A stretch of 64,000 bases of DNA. It comes from Symsagittifera roscoffensis. Taxonomy: Eukaryota > Xenacoelomorpha > Acoela > Convolutidae. Below are positions 62,573-64,000 of the stretch, one piece after another. Both the position numbers and the translations under genes were made by a program. Under the pieces are notes generated by a model. It had not been told where the DNA came from. It saw only the letters and a list, made by a program, of their open reading frames with translations, and made no database searches. Each line of letters starts with the position of its first letter. Within the stretch, counting starts at the first letter, position 1. The stretch is taken from NCBI RefSeq assembly GCF_963678635.1, contig NC_087063.1:12062368-12126367 (forward strand). The letters run 5' to 3'.

Positions 62573-62849
62573 AATTGACAAAAAATACCAGTTAAATAAA
62601 ATACTAAAAAATATTCAAGAAAATTTTCTCAAAATAGTGTAGTTGAAAGTTTAGTATACTGATAAGAAGCTAAGTCTGTTTCTCTTCAAGTTTTTTTTCA
62701 AAAAGAAACCACATTTTTTCTAAAATAATTTTGTAGTAAGGTTCTGCTAGTTTTTTACCTTTTACATTTGAGATATTTTTTGCAGTTTGCTTTTTACTAA
62801 TCTCAAGGGTAACAAAAACTAAATTGACGGCTGAGAATGCCTAGAGGAC

Positions 62850-63900
62850 AATTTATCAGCACAATTTATTGGTGGCAGGACAATCTACCCTATTCCAAAC
62901 TACCCTATACCATTCTACCCTATGCCATTATACCCTACATACCAATCTACCCTATACCAATCTACCCTATACTAATCTACCCTATACTAATCTGCCCTAT
63001 ATACCATAATGAGTGCAGAAAATGAAACAGCCATTTCACAGACTCCACGAAAACACCGAGCCTCACCGCATTCTCCTCGATTTTGAACGTGCAGCACTGA
63101 ACGCTTTCGCTAGTCACCATACCGGAGCGTTGCTGAAAGGCTGCTATTTTCATTTATGTCAAGCGTTCAACCGGAAAATAAACGAAGTGGGCCTGAAGCA
63201 ACTGTACGAAACTAATTATGATCTCAATTTGTCATTGCGCTTAATTCCAGCTCTAAGTTTCGTACCAGTTGAAATGGTCAATGCTGCTTTTGACTTGGTC
63301 ATTGAGGAAATCGAAAACGTGTCGGACAAATTTGATCTTGACGACAATATCACTCAAAAACTTCAACCGCCTTGGCCTGGTACTGGGGGGTCTACCCCTC
63401 CTTTTGTGATCAACTAGTCAAACCCTCAGTAATTTTCGAATTTCATTCAAAATTTGACTTCTTGGTGATTTGATCTTTCGAGCTTTTGATTTTCAAACAC
63501 AGGCATTATCCGCTACGCTATGTCGACTTGATGTGATATGACTTTTGTTTGTTTAAGAAATAGCCGCAACGCATTTCTATAGCAACATTGGATTAAAATT
63601 TCTGTTCGTTCATGCTTTGAACTCATTTCCATTTTGAACGCGCAAGTTTTACGTTGCTTTGATATTTTATTCACGTGCGTCAATTATTCTTTGATCATAA
63701 TTAATGGTTCTTTGATTTGTTCGGAAATATACTGTTTCGGATTCTTCAAGAGGATGGGGTAAGTTTCAATTGCTTTAATTATAGGGTAGAATGGTATAGG
63801 GTAGATTGGTATAGGGTAGGTTGGTATGTAGGATAGAATAGTATAGGGTAGATTAGCATAGGGTAGATTGGAATAGGGTAGAATGTCATGGAAACAATTT
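62850..63900 (+). mobile_element. MULE-like element with minisatellite terminal inverted repeats
   Basis: Two arrays of a 15-bp unit (CTACCCTATACCAAT and variants), at 62887-63007 and, in reverse complement, 63779-63881, flank a transposase fragment. Both arrays carry the same odd longer unit (CCCTACATACCAA) in the same relative place, so they are true inverted copies. Similarity continues about 25 bp outward (ACAATTTATT / ACAATAAATT). Ends and target duplication are unresolved; the right end may lie near or past the window limit. Confidence 0.65.
63013..63417 (+). pseudogene. MULE-type transposase fragment
   Basis: 134 codons resembling the MULE transposase domain: ILLDFERAALNAF (second catalytic Asp region), GCYFHLCQAFNRKI, GLKQLYETN, LRLIPALSFVPVEMV and a final TPPFVIN, which in full proteins leads to the PPF-type W/N motif. 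The first and last catalytic regions are missing and the frame ends after the fragment. The annotated first codon is GTG, and no convincing ATG precedes the conserved part. A dead internal piece of a transposase. Confidence 0.7.
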
Positions 63901-64000
63901 ATTGTTCCGACCATTGAAAATGGGAGGAACTGTGTATTCGGATGTGTTTTAGTTTTTTTCTTTTTTTTTCCACTCAAAATAAATGCATTGGGTCTAGTGA

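Larger units (their letters stand above)
61892..64000. other. DNAH2 intron 46 (continues past window)
   Basis: Holds an R1 copy (62067-62572) and the MULE-like element (62850-63900). No dynein exon lies to the right of 61891 within the window. Confidence 0.6.

Overview
The window is animal nuclear DNA: AT-rich non-coding sequence with GC-richer exons, GT-AG introns, many small transposon relics and one very large gene. I cannot place the species. The backbone is a + strand orthologue of DNAH2, an inner-arm axonemal dynein heavy chain. I assembled 46 exons (1054-61891) whose phases all join, giving 3802 codons. The start codon is in the window. The gene is cut on its 3' side: the rest of AAA6 and the C-terminal domain lie beyond base 64000.

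Layout: 1-1053 upstream region with a 205-bp foldback element; 1054-23105 exons 1-24 (tail and linker); 23106-34576 an 11.5-kb intron holding a separate intronless gene (27719-28702, secreted PAN plus C-type-lectin-like protein), tandem arrays, hAT-type MITEs and a LINE relic; 34577-48889 exons 25-41 (linker end, AAA1-AAA4, stalk with microtubule-binding tip, AAA5), including a 2,689-nt exon and two in-frame microexons; 48890-59698 an intron of about 450 bp enlarged by a 10.35-kb LTR retrotransposon; 59699-61891 exons 42-46; 61892-64000 intron with a MITE-like repeat and a MULE transposase relic inside minisatellite inverted repeats. A tRNA-Asp(GTC) gene lies antisense in intron 18.

The most unusual item is the retrotransposon (49226-59577). 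It is Ty3/Gypsy type and very young: 423-bp LTRs differ at one base and the 5-bp target duplication is intact. Gag (zinc knuckle) overlaps Pol in the -1 frame at a classic A-AAA-AAC slippery heptamer directly before the gag stop. Pol runs protease, reverse transcriptase, RNase H, integrase, then a Pro/Ala linker, and ends in a macro domain resembling the ADP-ribosyl-glycohydrolase TARG1/OARD1. Both catalytic residues (Lys1772 and Asp1813) are present at the TARG1 spacing. A mobile element carrying its own de-ADP-ribosylating enzyme would be a candidate counter-defence or repair module. A 2.1-kb non-coding 3' region with five 170-bp tandem units follows.

Dynein and retrotransposon are on the same strand, so the element can be removed by splicing of its host intron, and the DNAH2 frame reads through undamaged.
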